Shown piece by piece: positions 1 through 9,433 of a stretch of DNA of 64,000 nucleotides. The stretch comes from Verpa conica (taxonomy: Eukaryota > Ascomycota > Pezizomycetes > Pezizales > Morchellaceae): positions 1,736,001 to 1,800,000 of the forward strand of contig JAUFSD010000006.1 in assembly GCA_033030425.1 (NCBI GenBank), in the 5' to 3' direction. A program made the position numbers and the translations under genes. The notes under the pieces are model-generated. The model worked only from the letters and a program-made list of their open reading frames with translations. It did not search any database and was not told the origin of the DNA. How positions within the stretch are numbered: the stretch's first letter is position 1; every line of letters begins with the position of its first letter.

Positions 1-1672
1 CTATATACCGTCGGAAAGGTCCACACCCTCTCAAGACGCTACTTCTGGGAACCCCCTCTCCATCGTCTGGAAAATTATCGTTGGCAACATTCGCAATCAA
101 CACCCTCCTCGCCCTCGCATCATGGGACCTAACCTTCCGCACGGAATATTTCTACCCCGCCCGGGACCTCTCCTTCGCCCGGATTGGCTATGTTGGCCCT
201 AACTCTGCAAAGCTTTTCTTCCGCGAACCCGACAAGCTCAAATATCCCGTATCGATCTGGTATCAGATTGAAGCCCCGGGGATAATCGACGCGCACCTCG
301 TTGACACAATCCCATTCCTAACAGAGTCCACAGACTATACTAAAACGGTCACAATCCCACGTCTGTCCCCCGAAACCAAGTATCGGTATTTCACCTCCTC
401 ATCTCACAATGGAACTTTCACCACCGCCCCTGCGCTTGGAAAATTCCCCGCGGGAGGAAAATTTACCTTCCTGACAAGCTCCTGCATCAAGGCACGTTTC
501 CCGTACGACCCATTCCAGCACCCCCTTGCGGTAGAAGGGTTTAAGATCCTCGGTGGAATGCTCGAAGATTTAAAGGCATCATTTATGCTCTTCCTAGGCG
601 ACTTTATCTATATCGATGTTCCCCACCGCCCAGGAGTTGACGTAGAAGCATACCGCCAGCAATACCGTCAAGTCTACGCATCGCCTGACTGGTCGGCTGC
701 TGGTGATCATCTGCCTTGGCTCCATGTACTAGATGACCATGAAATCGCCAATGACTGGTCCTCTAATACAACTGGCATCTATCCAGCAGCCATCGAACCA
801 TTTAACCACTATCACCATGGTCCTAACCCTCCCGCCGTCCGGACTGCAGGGGAAGAAACATACTATACCTTCTCTTGGGGCGCTAGTGCATCATTCTTCA
901 TGCTTGATACCCGCCGCTATAGGTCCCACGATAGTATTCCAGATGGTCCTGGAAAGACGATGCTAGGCAAACAACAACTTGAGGATTTAATTAACTGGCT
1001 GAAGAAAGACGATGGTGGCGCGGAGAAAGGGCACGGGGAGGAGGTGCAGTGGAAGTTTATCCTAAGTAGTGTTCCGTTTACAAAGAATTGGAGGTTTGGC
1101 GGGAATGATACATGGGCGGGCTATATGCATGAGCGAAGGCAGATCCTAGAGGCTGCGTGGAGTGTAGGGGGAAGAAGTGGGGTTGTGGTGCTGAGTGGTG
1201 ATCGACATGAATTTGCTGCTACTGCGTAAGTGCTCACTTGTGGCAGTGCTGGAGTCGATTTGTGAAAGAGATAGGATTTATATGCTAACTTTTGCTCTTG
1301 TAGGTTCCCACCACCAGAAAACTCGCCCTGGCCAGTTAGCAGCACGGTTCATGAGTTTTCTTGTAGCCCCTTCAGTCAGTTCTATCTACCCATCCGAACT
1401 TATCGACAGGACGACAACGAGGATGTGACCATCAAGTAACTCCCCCCGCTGCTCTAACCACTCTTAGATTATTTACTAACGCTCTTTGTAGATATCAACC
1501 CGATGGAAATGTGAAATTCGGAGCTATCACAATTGACAACACTGTTGAAGAGCAGGCAGTGTTGAAATATAGATTGTTTGTCGATGGGGTTGAGGATTGG
1601 AGCTGGGTTTTGACTGCACCAGCGAAGGGAAAGAAGATGAAGGGTGGGCAGAAGAAGAAGCAGTGGAGTTAA
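1..1672 (+). CDS. PhoD-like metallophosphatase, 5'-truncated by the window edge
   Basis: This is the C-terminal part of a PhoD-type alkaline phosphatase, a binuclear-metal phosphoesterase. The frame is open from base 3, with no ATG before the conserved core, so the true start lies left of the window. Fungal relatives usually carry N-terminal membrane helices there. Exons are <1-1225, 1304-1435 and 1492-1672, with GT-AG introns of 78 and 56 bp. The exon junctions restore a continuous frame ending in a Lys-rich tail. Visible metal-site motifs are FLGDFIYID, the LDDHEIANDW block (DDHE) and VLSGDRHE near the end of exon 1. A Trp-rich WSW segment precedes the basic tail. The family assignment rests on these three motifs in the right order. 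The physiological substrate cannot be told from sequence. Confidence 0.88.
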
Positions 1673-3965
1673 TTTAAGGCGTAAGGAACAAGGGAGGTTT
1701 TTGACTTAAGTTAGATTTTATAGTACTTCTTATTAGTAGTTTCAGGGTTCTTATATAAGGATACGAATTTATTTTGTACTTTTATTTATTTAGTGAAGTA
1801 CGAATTCATTATATTGGTCATCAAGCAGTAAAAAGGCTAAAACTTGCTTAAGGTGGGGCTGAATTGATTGATTGTGATATCAACGCCCAAAACGTAAACT
1901 ATAGTAACTAGGCAGAGTTTTCATTATATTCGTAGTCTTTATAACGGTCTAAAAGCAGTTAATATCTCTGAATTCTACCTTTCACCGAAATTAAGCATGT
2001 GGCCACATAGACTAGTACCCTCCAGTCTAGCAGGCGAAGACCTACTAAGTAGATATATAGCAACTAAAATCACCACTACAATTACAATCAACATCATAAA
2101 TCATCCCTAGCCCTCTCAATCTCCCGGAAACTCCTATTGATTTAAGCACCACTTATTATCCTAAATATATAAAACCACTAACCTATGACTTTAAACAATC
2201 CAGATACACGAGAGGGAGGTAGAATATAGAGTACTCGAGTAAGTATATGTATACAACTAGCCCTGGCTAGTAATTCTGTGGCAGCTAAAATCCAGTAGGT
2301 AGTACTGTGACGAGATATATAGCCCTCCCTTATTATAAAGTAGTACAATATCATCCCACCTTAGTCAGTAGTCACACAAGGCCACCTGCATGAACTGTTC
2401 TTCTGGTGTCTGTGCGTAGGGCCGTAAAAGGTAATCTCAAAGTCCTGTAGGACCGTCTATAGTATGGGAGGATTTATTTTGAGTAAGGTTGAGACCCTAG
2501 TCTGTGTCTTTACTCGTGATATACCTTATGAAATAAGTAGCCTATATATGCTGCTTTAGTAGTTGGTCCTATGTATCCGTATACGTCTACATAGCTAGGT
2601 TCTTTGAGTACAGAGTTTGGATCGGGTATAGGTATCCTTTGTTATAAGTGAAGTAGACGCTAGGGTGTTTAGCTCGATGTAATAAAATTACATAATGCCA
2701 TATAGACCATTTGTAAGAGCTTGAGAGGCCAGAGGATTACTAGAACTAATGTGCTCATAATAAATCACAAAACATCACTCGGGTCTCCCAAACAACTGTT
2801 AGTATCTGGGGGTAGTAGGAGGGAGAGAGTTAAAATGAGGGTATTTTTTTACATATGTTAAACGTCCTATACTCTAAGCTAAACTTGTGCTGGAAAAGCA
2901 TATAGCTGTTGAGTCCGTAGGTACTGTGACTTTACGAGTGGTGATCTGATGGTTTAAGACAGGGTGTTTCGAGTCTGTCAAGGGAAGTAGTAGTATTTCA
3001 TGAGCTGTGAATATGGTAATGGGTTGCTCTTGAAGTGAAGCTTATAGTTAATAGTTTATTTTTCTGTAGGTAGAATGAAGGAGGATTGTGCTGAGACTTT
3101 GTATGCTTCGTGGAGGGTTTTAAATAGGTGTCAACGTGACGAGGGGTACCTGTATAATGTAGGAATATATAAAAGTTATTTGTGTGGGACCTTTATCGGC
3201 TATTGAGTGAATAATCCGCGGGTATTCTCTATGGTTATTTTGTAACTCGATAGAAGGTGGAGAGGAAAACTGAAAAAGATTTTTTGGTTTTTAACTATGT
3301 CTAGCTGGGCTTCTTGACTGTCTAAAGAGTGAAAGAAATAACTACATGTAGGCTATATATCATATATCGGAGGTTTGAATAAGGTAGAGGTCGTGGTTGA
3401 CGCTAATTACCTCAGCAGGCAACTTTGACCAATAGCCTATAGGGGGGCGTCACATGCCAGCAATACTTGGACGTGACGGCGTCACATGGGATCCCATCAG
3501 TTTCCCAGTCTCATTGCTATATCAACTCTCTAAAGAGGTTCTTGATACTCAAATTACTACAACATGTATTCTAGACACTGCATCTATTAGGGGAACCAAA
3601 GACAGTTACAAGGGGCTGGCTGGTCCGGGTCGTGCCGAAGACTGTGTACCCCAGAAACCCCCATACCCGTGATCGACCTCCACATTTTGCGCCCTACATC
3701 GCTTGGGGTAGATTATATTGCTTTTCGCCCAATGCAGAAGCTGCCCCGAACCTTGGGTCTATCTTGATAGCGACAGACAATATCGTGCCAACACAAAGCT
3801 CTGCCTTGTTTCTTTTGCATGTTTTACTGAATATTACCCTTCACACAGACTGTTTTTTTTTTGGAGGTACTACTTTCGGATTTTACCCCCCCTACGACCC
3901 TTCTACAATAGGCGCGTCTGTGCTTCCCCTCTCTTTTCAAGGCTATATAGCATCCCCTCCCCCCC
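1673..3965. other. AT-rich intergenic tract
   Basis: This 2.3-kb stretch is AT-rich and dense in stops in all frames. No protein motif is recognisable. Around 3440-3490 the direct repeat GGCGTCACATG occurs twice next to a partly palindromic GACGTGACGGCGTCAC. A TATATAGC box at about 3943 lies roughly 20 bp before the next gene's first ATG. The short reading frames here are not supported as genes. Confidence 0.5.
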
Positions 3966-5794
3966 ATGCCCCCCGCCTCGATGGTACGGTTAGAGTCCTT
4001 AGGGTCCCAGACGCAATATCCCTCCACGAGAATCGGCTGGCAGAAGATGGGAGGTGCAGAAAGCCCCGATAATGCACTTGCGCTTGAGACGACCACAAGC
4101 TCGGAGGGGGAAGGGGAGGGAACGGTAGAGTACAAGGTGTACAAGCGACGATGGTTTGGACTGGTTGTGTTGATGCTGTTGAATATTGTGATTTCTTGGG
4201 GTGTAAGTTGGGGGGAAGGGGGCAAATACACTTCCTGAAGATTAGAGAAACAATTACTGATAGAAGTAGTGGCTCACGTTCGCGCCAGTGAGTGATAGTA
4301 CACAGATCTGGTTTGGCCTTTCATCACAGACCCCGGTAAATTGGTTATCAACAGTGATATTCTTCACCTTTGCCGTTACCAGTCCGTTCGTGTCCCCCTC
4401 CTCTTCTCAAACTCACCCCCCTTTTCACTAGTTGACTCCTATATTAGTGTAGTAGTCTATACCCTCAATAAACATGGAGTTAAAACAGCAATCCTCGCCG
4501 CATCCCTCTTGGTCCTTGCCGGGAACTGGATCCGCTATGCTGGAACCCGTTCAAAAACCTTCGGCGTCGTAATGTTTGGCCAGATCCTGATCGGCTGTGC
4601 CCAGCCGTTTGTACTCTCTGCGCCAACATACTACAGTGATCTCTGGTTCTCATCCCGAGGCCGTATCTCCGCGACTGCGTTGGCGAGTTTGTCAAACCCT
4701 GTTGGCGCGGCGCTGGGCCAACTTATAAACCCAATGATTGCAACAAGTCCAGATAAGCTGCCTGAGATGGTGTTGTGGGTTTCGGTGATTGCGACAGTTG
4801 CTTGTGTCCCGTGGGTCCTGGTGCAAGCGAGACCACCGACACCTCCGTGCGCAAGTGCTGCGACAGAGAAGTTGGAATTCAGGGGGGCAGTAAGTGCGCT
4901 TCTTAAGAATAAGGATTTCTTGCTCGTTTTGCTGCTGGTGAGTTTTACAGCACCCTAGAGTTGATGTGAATAATTTTTGGGGGGGAGGGGGAAGGGGGCG
5001 GGGCGGGAACGAAGGCTTATAAAACAATCACGTATAGTTCTCGGTATATTTGGGATTCTTTAATGCATTATCATCCCTACTGAACCAGGTACGCAAAAAA
5101 ATGATTACTCTACCCCTACTCGGTATATGAAAACAACCCTAACCCTAACCCTTCGTACCACAGATAATGCTTCCTTACGGCTACACTGCCGATACTGCCG
5201 GAATCGCTGGCGCTGTCCTAATTGTCGTCGGTCTCGTCTGTAGCGCTATCGTATCCCCTATCATCGACCGAACACACAGCTTCCTCCTGGCAATAAAGCT
5301 CCAAGTTCCCATCATCGCGATATGCTACATTGCCTTCATATGGGCGGTGGATACCAATGGCTCTCTCGCGCCGCCGTATGTGGTGTGCGCGTTCTTGGGA
5401 GCTATGAGCTTTAGTCTCCTCCCACTTGTGCTAGAGTGGGTTGTTGAGGTTACTCATCCGGTGTCACCGGAGCTGACGAGTACTTTATTATGGACTGGGG
5501 GACAGTTGGCTGGAGCGGTGTTTTTACTGGTGATGGATGTTTTGAAGGATGTTGATGATGGGGGGAAGATGAGGAGGTATGTTGTTTCTTTTGTTGATAT
5601 TTTTGCGTTTTTTTATTATTATTATATCTAACTGCTTTTTTTGGATTTTTTATTTTAGGTCGTTGATATTCGAAGCTGTTATTGGGGCGGCTGTGTCTCC
5701 GTTGGTTTTACTTCTTGGAAGAGGCGGAGGTAGTGTTAATAGGAGAATTGAAATTGATAAAGCTTCTGCGGGTAGTTCGGGCTCTTCGGTGTAG
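3966..5794 (+). CDS. MFS transporter, FLVCR-like
   Basis: This is a six-exon gene for a 482-residue multipass carrier of the major facilitator superfamily. Proposed exons are 3966-4202, 4270-4391, 4448-4937, 5038-5088, 5164-5576 and 5659-5794, and all phases are consistent. Exon 1 ends in a hydrophobic helix reading NIVISWG and exon 2 continues WLTFAPVSDS, the usual loop after helix 1 in FLVCR-like fungal proteins. Other family-like blocks are YTLNKHGVK, GQILIGCAQPFVLSAP with YYSDLWFSSRGR, and LANP-like SLSNPVGAALGQLINP. The third-exon junction (4391/4448) is the least certain. The start could also be the Met codons at 3981 or 4047, because the N-terminus is hydrophilic and poorly constrained. 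Relatives move haem, choline or other small solutes; the substrate here is unknown. Confidence 0.82.
5135..5152 (+). repeat. short interstitial telomere-like repeat (AACCCT)x3
   Basis: Three perfect tandem copies of AACCCT, the complement of the TTAGGG telomere unit, sit inside the 75-bp fourth intron of the MFS gene. They lie about 11 bp before its 3' splice site. Such short tracts can be chance, or can be left by double-strand-break repair. Confidence 0.8.
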
Positions 5795-6244
5795 GATAGG
5801 TGTTAATAGTGTGGCGTTATGTTATATTTATATCAAAGGGGGTTTTTTTTTATTAAGCATTTTGATATCATAAAATAAGATAAGGGTTGGATGGGTTTAT
5901 AAAGTGCAATTGTACAGTATATATGGTGCCTAGTGTAGCGCATGTCCCTTTTAGGAGCTCTAGGGCGAGTGATGGTCTGTGGACTCTAAAGTCACTGCCT
6001 CGTGTTGCGAGTGACAAGATGAGTTGGCCAACGTATGAATGAATGAATTAATCATAAGTACATGGAGAGTTGGCCAACGTACCCTCTATGCCGTACCTGG
6101 GAATAATGTAATTCCAACTGCTAAGTCACCTCTATTCCAACAGGAAAGAAATCCCAACATTACGCTACAGGCTAACAGGATTCTACCTACATCCTCGATT
6201 AAGAACAGAAACAATCTACAACAGCACCAGAAGAGTGATTGAAA
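5795..6244. promoter_or_regulatory. intergenic region upstream of the retropepsin/RNase H-like gene
   Basis: This 450-bp stretch holds the 3' flank of the MFS gene and the presumed promoter and leader of the next gene. It contains a 31-bp LINE-tail insertion with its target duplication (6021-6081). Nothing else is recognisable. The open frame across 6039-6242 starts inside the insertion and is not supported as a gene. Confidence 0.5.
6036..6066 (-). mobile_element. ultra-short LINE 3'-end insertion with 15-bp target duplication
   Basis: A 31-bp segment lies between two perfect copies of GAGTTGGCCAACGTA (6021-6035 and 6067-6081). Read on the minus strand it is the 3' end of a LINE: it begins TCCATGTACTTATGATTAAT and ends in (ATTC)n. 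The same end occurs at 53.7, 53.8 and 55.8 kb, and a longer copy at 8.3 kb shares the CCATGTACTTATGA block. Long direct repeats plus a 3' microsatellite tail are hallmarks of target-primed reverse transcription with extreme 5' truncation. The insertion lies about 180 bp upstream of the next ATG. Confidence 0.8.
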
Positions 6245-7864
6245 ATGGATCCTGGGCCTTTACCCGATTCACCAGATGCACCATTTACTGATTTCCCGAC
6301 CTGTCCAGAATCATCAACAGACCCAGACCATACAATTCAACTAGGCTACTTTTTTGCCAACAAGCCATACAGCAAATTAACACCACAACATGGGTTTACG
6401 GCAGCTCTCCAACTTCCTATCCCAGGGCTTCCAGTCGGCTGTCTCACCGGCGACTCGTACACAGTAGGCAATTCTGCCCAATTCCGTCGCTTTTGTAGGA
6501 TAAAGAAAGAGTGGCACTCAGCGACTCAATACCTACACATGCCTGTTCGCTGCATAATCGATGAATCCACATCCCACACGCTGGCTCTGCGCTCTGCAGT
6601 TGGCATAGAGAATGACTTAATACTAGATGAAGACGGACAGCTAGAATTGCAGCTGAGTATTGGAGATGTCTTCTTGTCGGGAAAGACCCTCCTGGGATCG
6701 GCAGAAATATGCTTAATCATACATGGAAAGGAGTACCTTCTCTCGACTTGGGTTGTGGATAAGCTGTTTCCGGCTCATGAAGGGGTGCATGTCCAGATCG
6801 TGCTGGGTCGGGATTTTCTTAGATATTTTCCGGGGATTGTTCTAAAGTCGGTGTTTCGTGGTCAAGATGCTGTGGATCTCGTTCCTTGGGACTATAACCC
6901 TGGCGACCACGACTTGGAAATTAATTCTGAGGGTGAGTTGGTTGTGTATGTTTATGGGTGTTCGGAGCTGCAGGTGGAGGATCAGAAGGTGGGCAAAGGT
7001 GGCTTTGGTGTCTTCTTTGGCCAGAATTCGTACCGTAACATGGCTATGAGATGCACTGTTGAGGGGTCGCCACAGGCTGAAGTTGCATTGATGGAGGGTA
7101 TTATTTGTACGGCACTTGCGACAATACTAGGCCGATGGGCCGAAGGACACTCTTCGTTCACCTCTGTGCGAATTCGTATTAATTCACAAGAGATCTTTGA
7201 CATAATCGGGACGGACAGGGCGCTACAAGAATATCAAGAAAGAAACTGTCAAAATTGCAGGGGTAGTTCTCTTGGTATTCGAGAGGTCCTTCAGACCTGG
7301 GCTGGATTTATAGTTCCTGAGCTAGAGACCGGAAGGACGTCCTGGATGAGAATTAATATGATTGTTTTTGAACAGGTGGGGGAGAAAGAAAAAGGGATCC
7401 AAGCTGCCCGTCACCTAGCTATATCTAGCTTAGGTTCATGTCCCGCCGAAGAAATCGACCGTGGTGCCTGTAAGGCTACTAATAAAGAGTGGGCAAGCTC
7501 TTTATTTACGTACATTGAATTGTTGCCATCGGATACCAGGGACCCAAGTGCTAAACACAAGCTTTTTCGGTACCCAAATATAGACAAATTTATGATGGAC
7601 CGGAAGGTGGCAAGCGAGAAAGAATTCGATGCTCTAGAGCTACAGTCCCCCCAAGTTGTACAGATCGCCATCGGTAGGTTTTTCCCATCAGAGGGCACCT
7701 TAGACACCTATACTATCTGGCGGACATTTGAGGAGGCCCGAACCTTCGCCGCTGGGGAAATACTTGCAATGTCAAAAAGCAAATTTATCGAGCAGGTAAT
7801 AAAGATCGGGAAAGAGAAGGGAAGGCTTATGGAGAATTTTCAGTGGGAGGGGACTGGGAATTAG
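6245..7864 (+). CDS. retropepsin-like plus RNase H-like fusion protein, apparently domesticated
   Basis: This intronless frame encodes 539 residues. The ATG at 6245 is chosen because upstream in-frame codons give no earlier ATG. Residues about 98-200 resemble a retropepsin fold: an IIDEST motif (D106) stands where a catalytic D-S/T-G is expected, followed by a VLGRDFL segment near 185-192. Residues about 231-325 resemble RNase H: a VVYVYGCS strand, GGFGVFFG, a PQAEVALMEG helix and RIRINSQEI. In RNase H the matching positions hold four acidic residues. Here the first is Y237, the second is kept (E279), the third is N313, and the last region reads AARHLA rather than the usual AD-LA. No reverse transcriptase or integrase is present. 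Inference: a co-opted gene from a retroelement, with both enzyme folds probably inactive or altered. It could instead be a fungal family built from such folds. The C-terminal 180 residues are unrecognised. Confidence 0.65.
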   Translation: MDPGPLPDSPDAPFTDFPTCPESSTDPDHTIQLGYFFANKPYSKLTPQHGFTAALQLPIPGLPVGCLTGDSYTVGNSAQFRRFCRIKKEWHSATQYLHMPVRCIIDESTSHTLALRSAVGIENDLILDEDGQLELQLSIGDVFLSGKTLLGSAEICLIIHGKEYLLSTWVVDKLFPAHEGVHVQIVLGRDFLRYFPGIVLKSVFRGQDAVDLVPWDYNPGDHDLEINSEGELVVYVYGCSELQVEDQKVGKGGFGVFFGQNSYRNMAMRCTVEGSPQAEVALMEGIICTALATILGRWAEGHSSFTSVRIRINSQEIFDIIGTDRALQEYQERNCQNCRGSSLGIREVLQTWAGFIVPELETGRTSWMRINMIVFEQVGEKEKGIQAARHLAISSLGSCPAEEIDRGACKATNKEWASSLFTYIELLPSDTRDPSAKHKLFRYPNIDKFMMDRKVASEKEFDALELQSPQVVQIAIGRFFPSEGTLDTYTIWRTFEEARTFAAGEILAMSKSKFIEQVIKIGKEKGRLMENFQWEGTGN

Positions 7865-8288
7865 AAGCCACTGGACGATAAGAGCCGAAAAAAGGATAGT
7901 ATCCTCTCACCTAGAGATGGATTAGTAAATGCTATAAAACGGCATAGTTCATAGTTATTTGAAGACATTCTTTAGATGGAGTACGCTCTAGATGTTTATG
8001 GTTATTGAATGAAAATCCGATACATCCTAATAGGATAACCTTTCTCTACTGAATGTCTGAACTATTGTCCCAATGCGCCTATGAAATACTTCCCTGGATC
8101 TGAAGTCTTACCCATTAGTAACCTGCAGAAAGCTATTTAGGAACCTCGAAATAAATATTGATACAAAGGGTTTGTACTGATTTAGCTAGAATGTAAGAAA
8201 AATTTAATTGGTGTACACTCCGTAGTCAATCTATACTTAACCAAGAAGGGAAAAGCGAGAGTATTCACAGAACATATACACATTCACA
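7865..8288. other. intergenic AT-rich spacer, ending in a LINE target duplication
   Basis: About 420 bp contain no supported gene. The first copy of the 16-bp duplication CATATACACATTCACA is at 8273-8288, directly before the LINE fragment. Confidence 0.5.
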
Positions 8289-8480
8289 ATAGAATCTAGA
8301 AGGAGGATCGTACAAAGTGCACTAGGAGTAGATCGACAGCTCACTCTCGAAGACATTCTCTACCCAGAAGATCCGAAGAATTAGACGTGGGGAGCGCTAG
8401 TGTGGAGAGAGTTTAAAAGGAAGAGAACGAGGAAAAGAAGAGATAGAGGAAAAATGGGGGGTGGTGGACGTTTGAAATGA
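8289..8480 (+). pseudogene. C-terminal coding remnant of the LINE reverse-transcriptase ORF
   Basis: From the first base of the insertion one frame runs to a TGA at 8478-8480. It is interrupted only by an in-frame TAG at 8382-8384. Before the TAG it reads RQLTLEDILYPEDPKN; after it, WGALVWREFKRKRTRKRR, followed by a Gly-rich end. This pattern resembles the C-terminal end of fungal LINE ORF2 proteins. No catalytic RT domain is present. The TAG may be a mutation, or the upstream segment may be the true C-terminus. Confidence 0.55.
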
Positions 8481-8685
8481 AGCCGGGAGAGAAGACGAGT
8501 GGGGGTGGAGACTTGTGGGAAGAAGCGGCGAGCGAAGATTAAGGTTACTGTGATGTTTCTGTTTTGGATCTCGGATTTTTTATTGTTTGTGTTTTGTTTT
8601 TCTTTTTCTTTTTCTAGGATTATTGCTGGGTGCGAGTACCTTAGCCCTTGGGCTCCATGTACTTATGAATAATCATCATCATCAT
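8289..8685 (+). mobile_element. 5'-truncated LINE (non-LTR retrotransposon) with perfect 16-bp TSD
   Basis: A 397-bp insertion is bracketed by CATATACACATTCACA at 8273-8288 and 8686-8701. It ends in (ATC)n, a typical LINE 3' tail, preceded by GGCTCCATGTACTTATGAAT. That block also appears in short copies at 6.0 and 55.8 kb and in part at 53.8 kb. The perfect duplication argues for a fairly recent insertion. The 3' UTR is purine-rich, then T-rich (8540-8620). The clade cannot be assigned from this fragment alone. Confidence 0.85.
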
Positions 8686-8701
8686 CATATACACATTCAC
8701 A

Positions 8702-9433
8702 TGATATCACTCGAAAGTAGGGTCCTCAGGCTTAGTGTATAAAGAAAGTTGAATATACTGATTAGTATACAACAGTAGTACGATAAACCATAACTTAACA
8801 GGAAAAAAAAATACTAGCAAAAAACAAAAACATCCATAGCACCCTCGTTATCAGTTACGACCCATCAATCATCCTAGACAATATATCTCATACTACCCGA
8901 GTGATTATCCATGCATGACCCATAACATATATAATAAAAAAAGGTCCCCCCTAAAAATATATATATATATATATAGAATACTTTTTCTACAAGAATCAAA
9001 TTTAACCACAGCCCTCTCACTCTCATGAAAAGAAAATGAAAAGGAAAAAAGAGAAATACAGATAGCCATACCCAAATACGGAGTTATAGAGAGAATCTTG
9101 ATTTATATGCCACCCAACCACCCAAGAGAGGGAAAAAAAAGGAACCCCCTTATTGCATTAAGCAAAGGAAAGGAAAGAAAAGAAAAATAACGAATGAACC
9201 CTCCCAGACAAAGTAGGAAAAGAGGTCAAGTAACCGAGTTAAAGGGAAGAAAATAAGAAAAAAAAGAAACAAATGCGTCTGTTAAACAGTAGTACCGGCC
9301 AGCCAGACAACCCATTATGAATCTCCTAACTACCAGAAATAAAATAAATAAATAAATAAAAAAGCCAGGGGAAAAAGTCTAGTTCATAAGAAAGTTCTTT
9401 CTATCCTAGCAAGAGTTTTTTTTTATTTTATAC
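8702..9433. other. A-rich intergenic/3' UTR region with (AT)n microsatellite
   Basis: This A-rich tract of about 730 bp probably includes the 3' UTR of the minus-strand gene that ends at 9434. It holds an (AT)n run at about 8956-8976 and an (AAAT)n run at about 9342-9360. No coding signal is seen. Confidence 0.5.
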
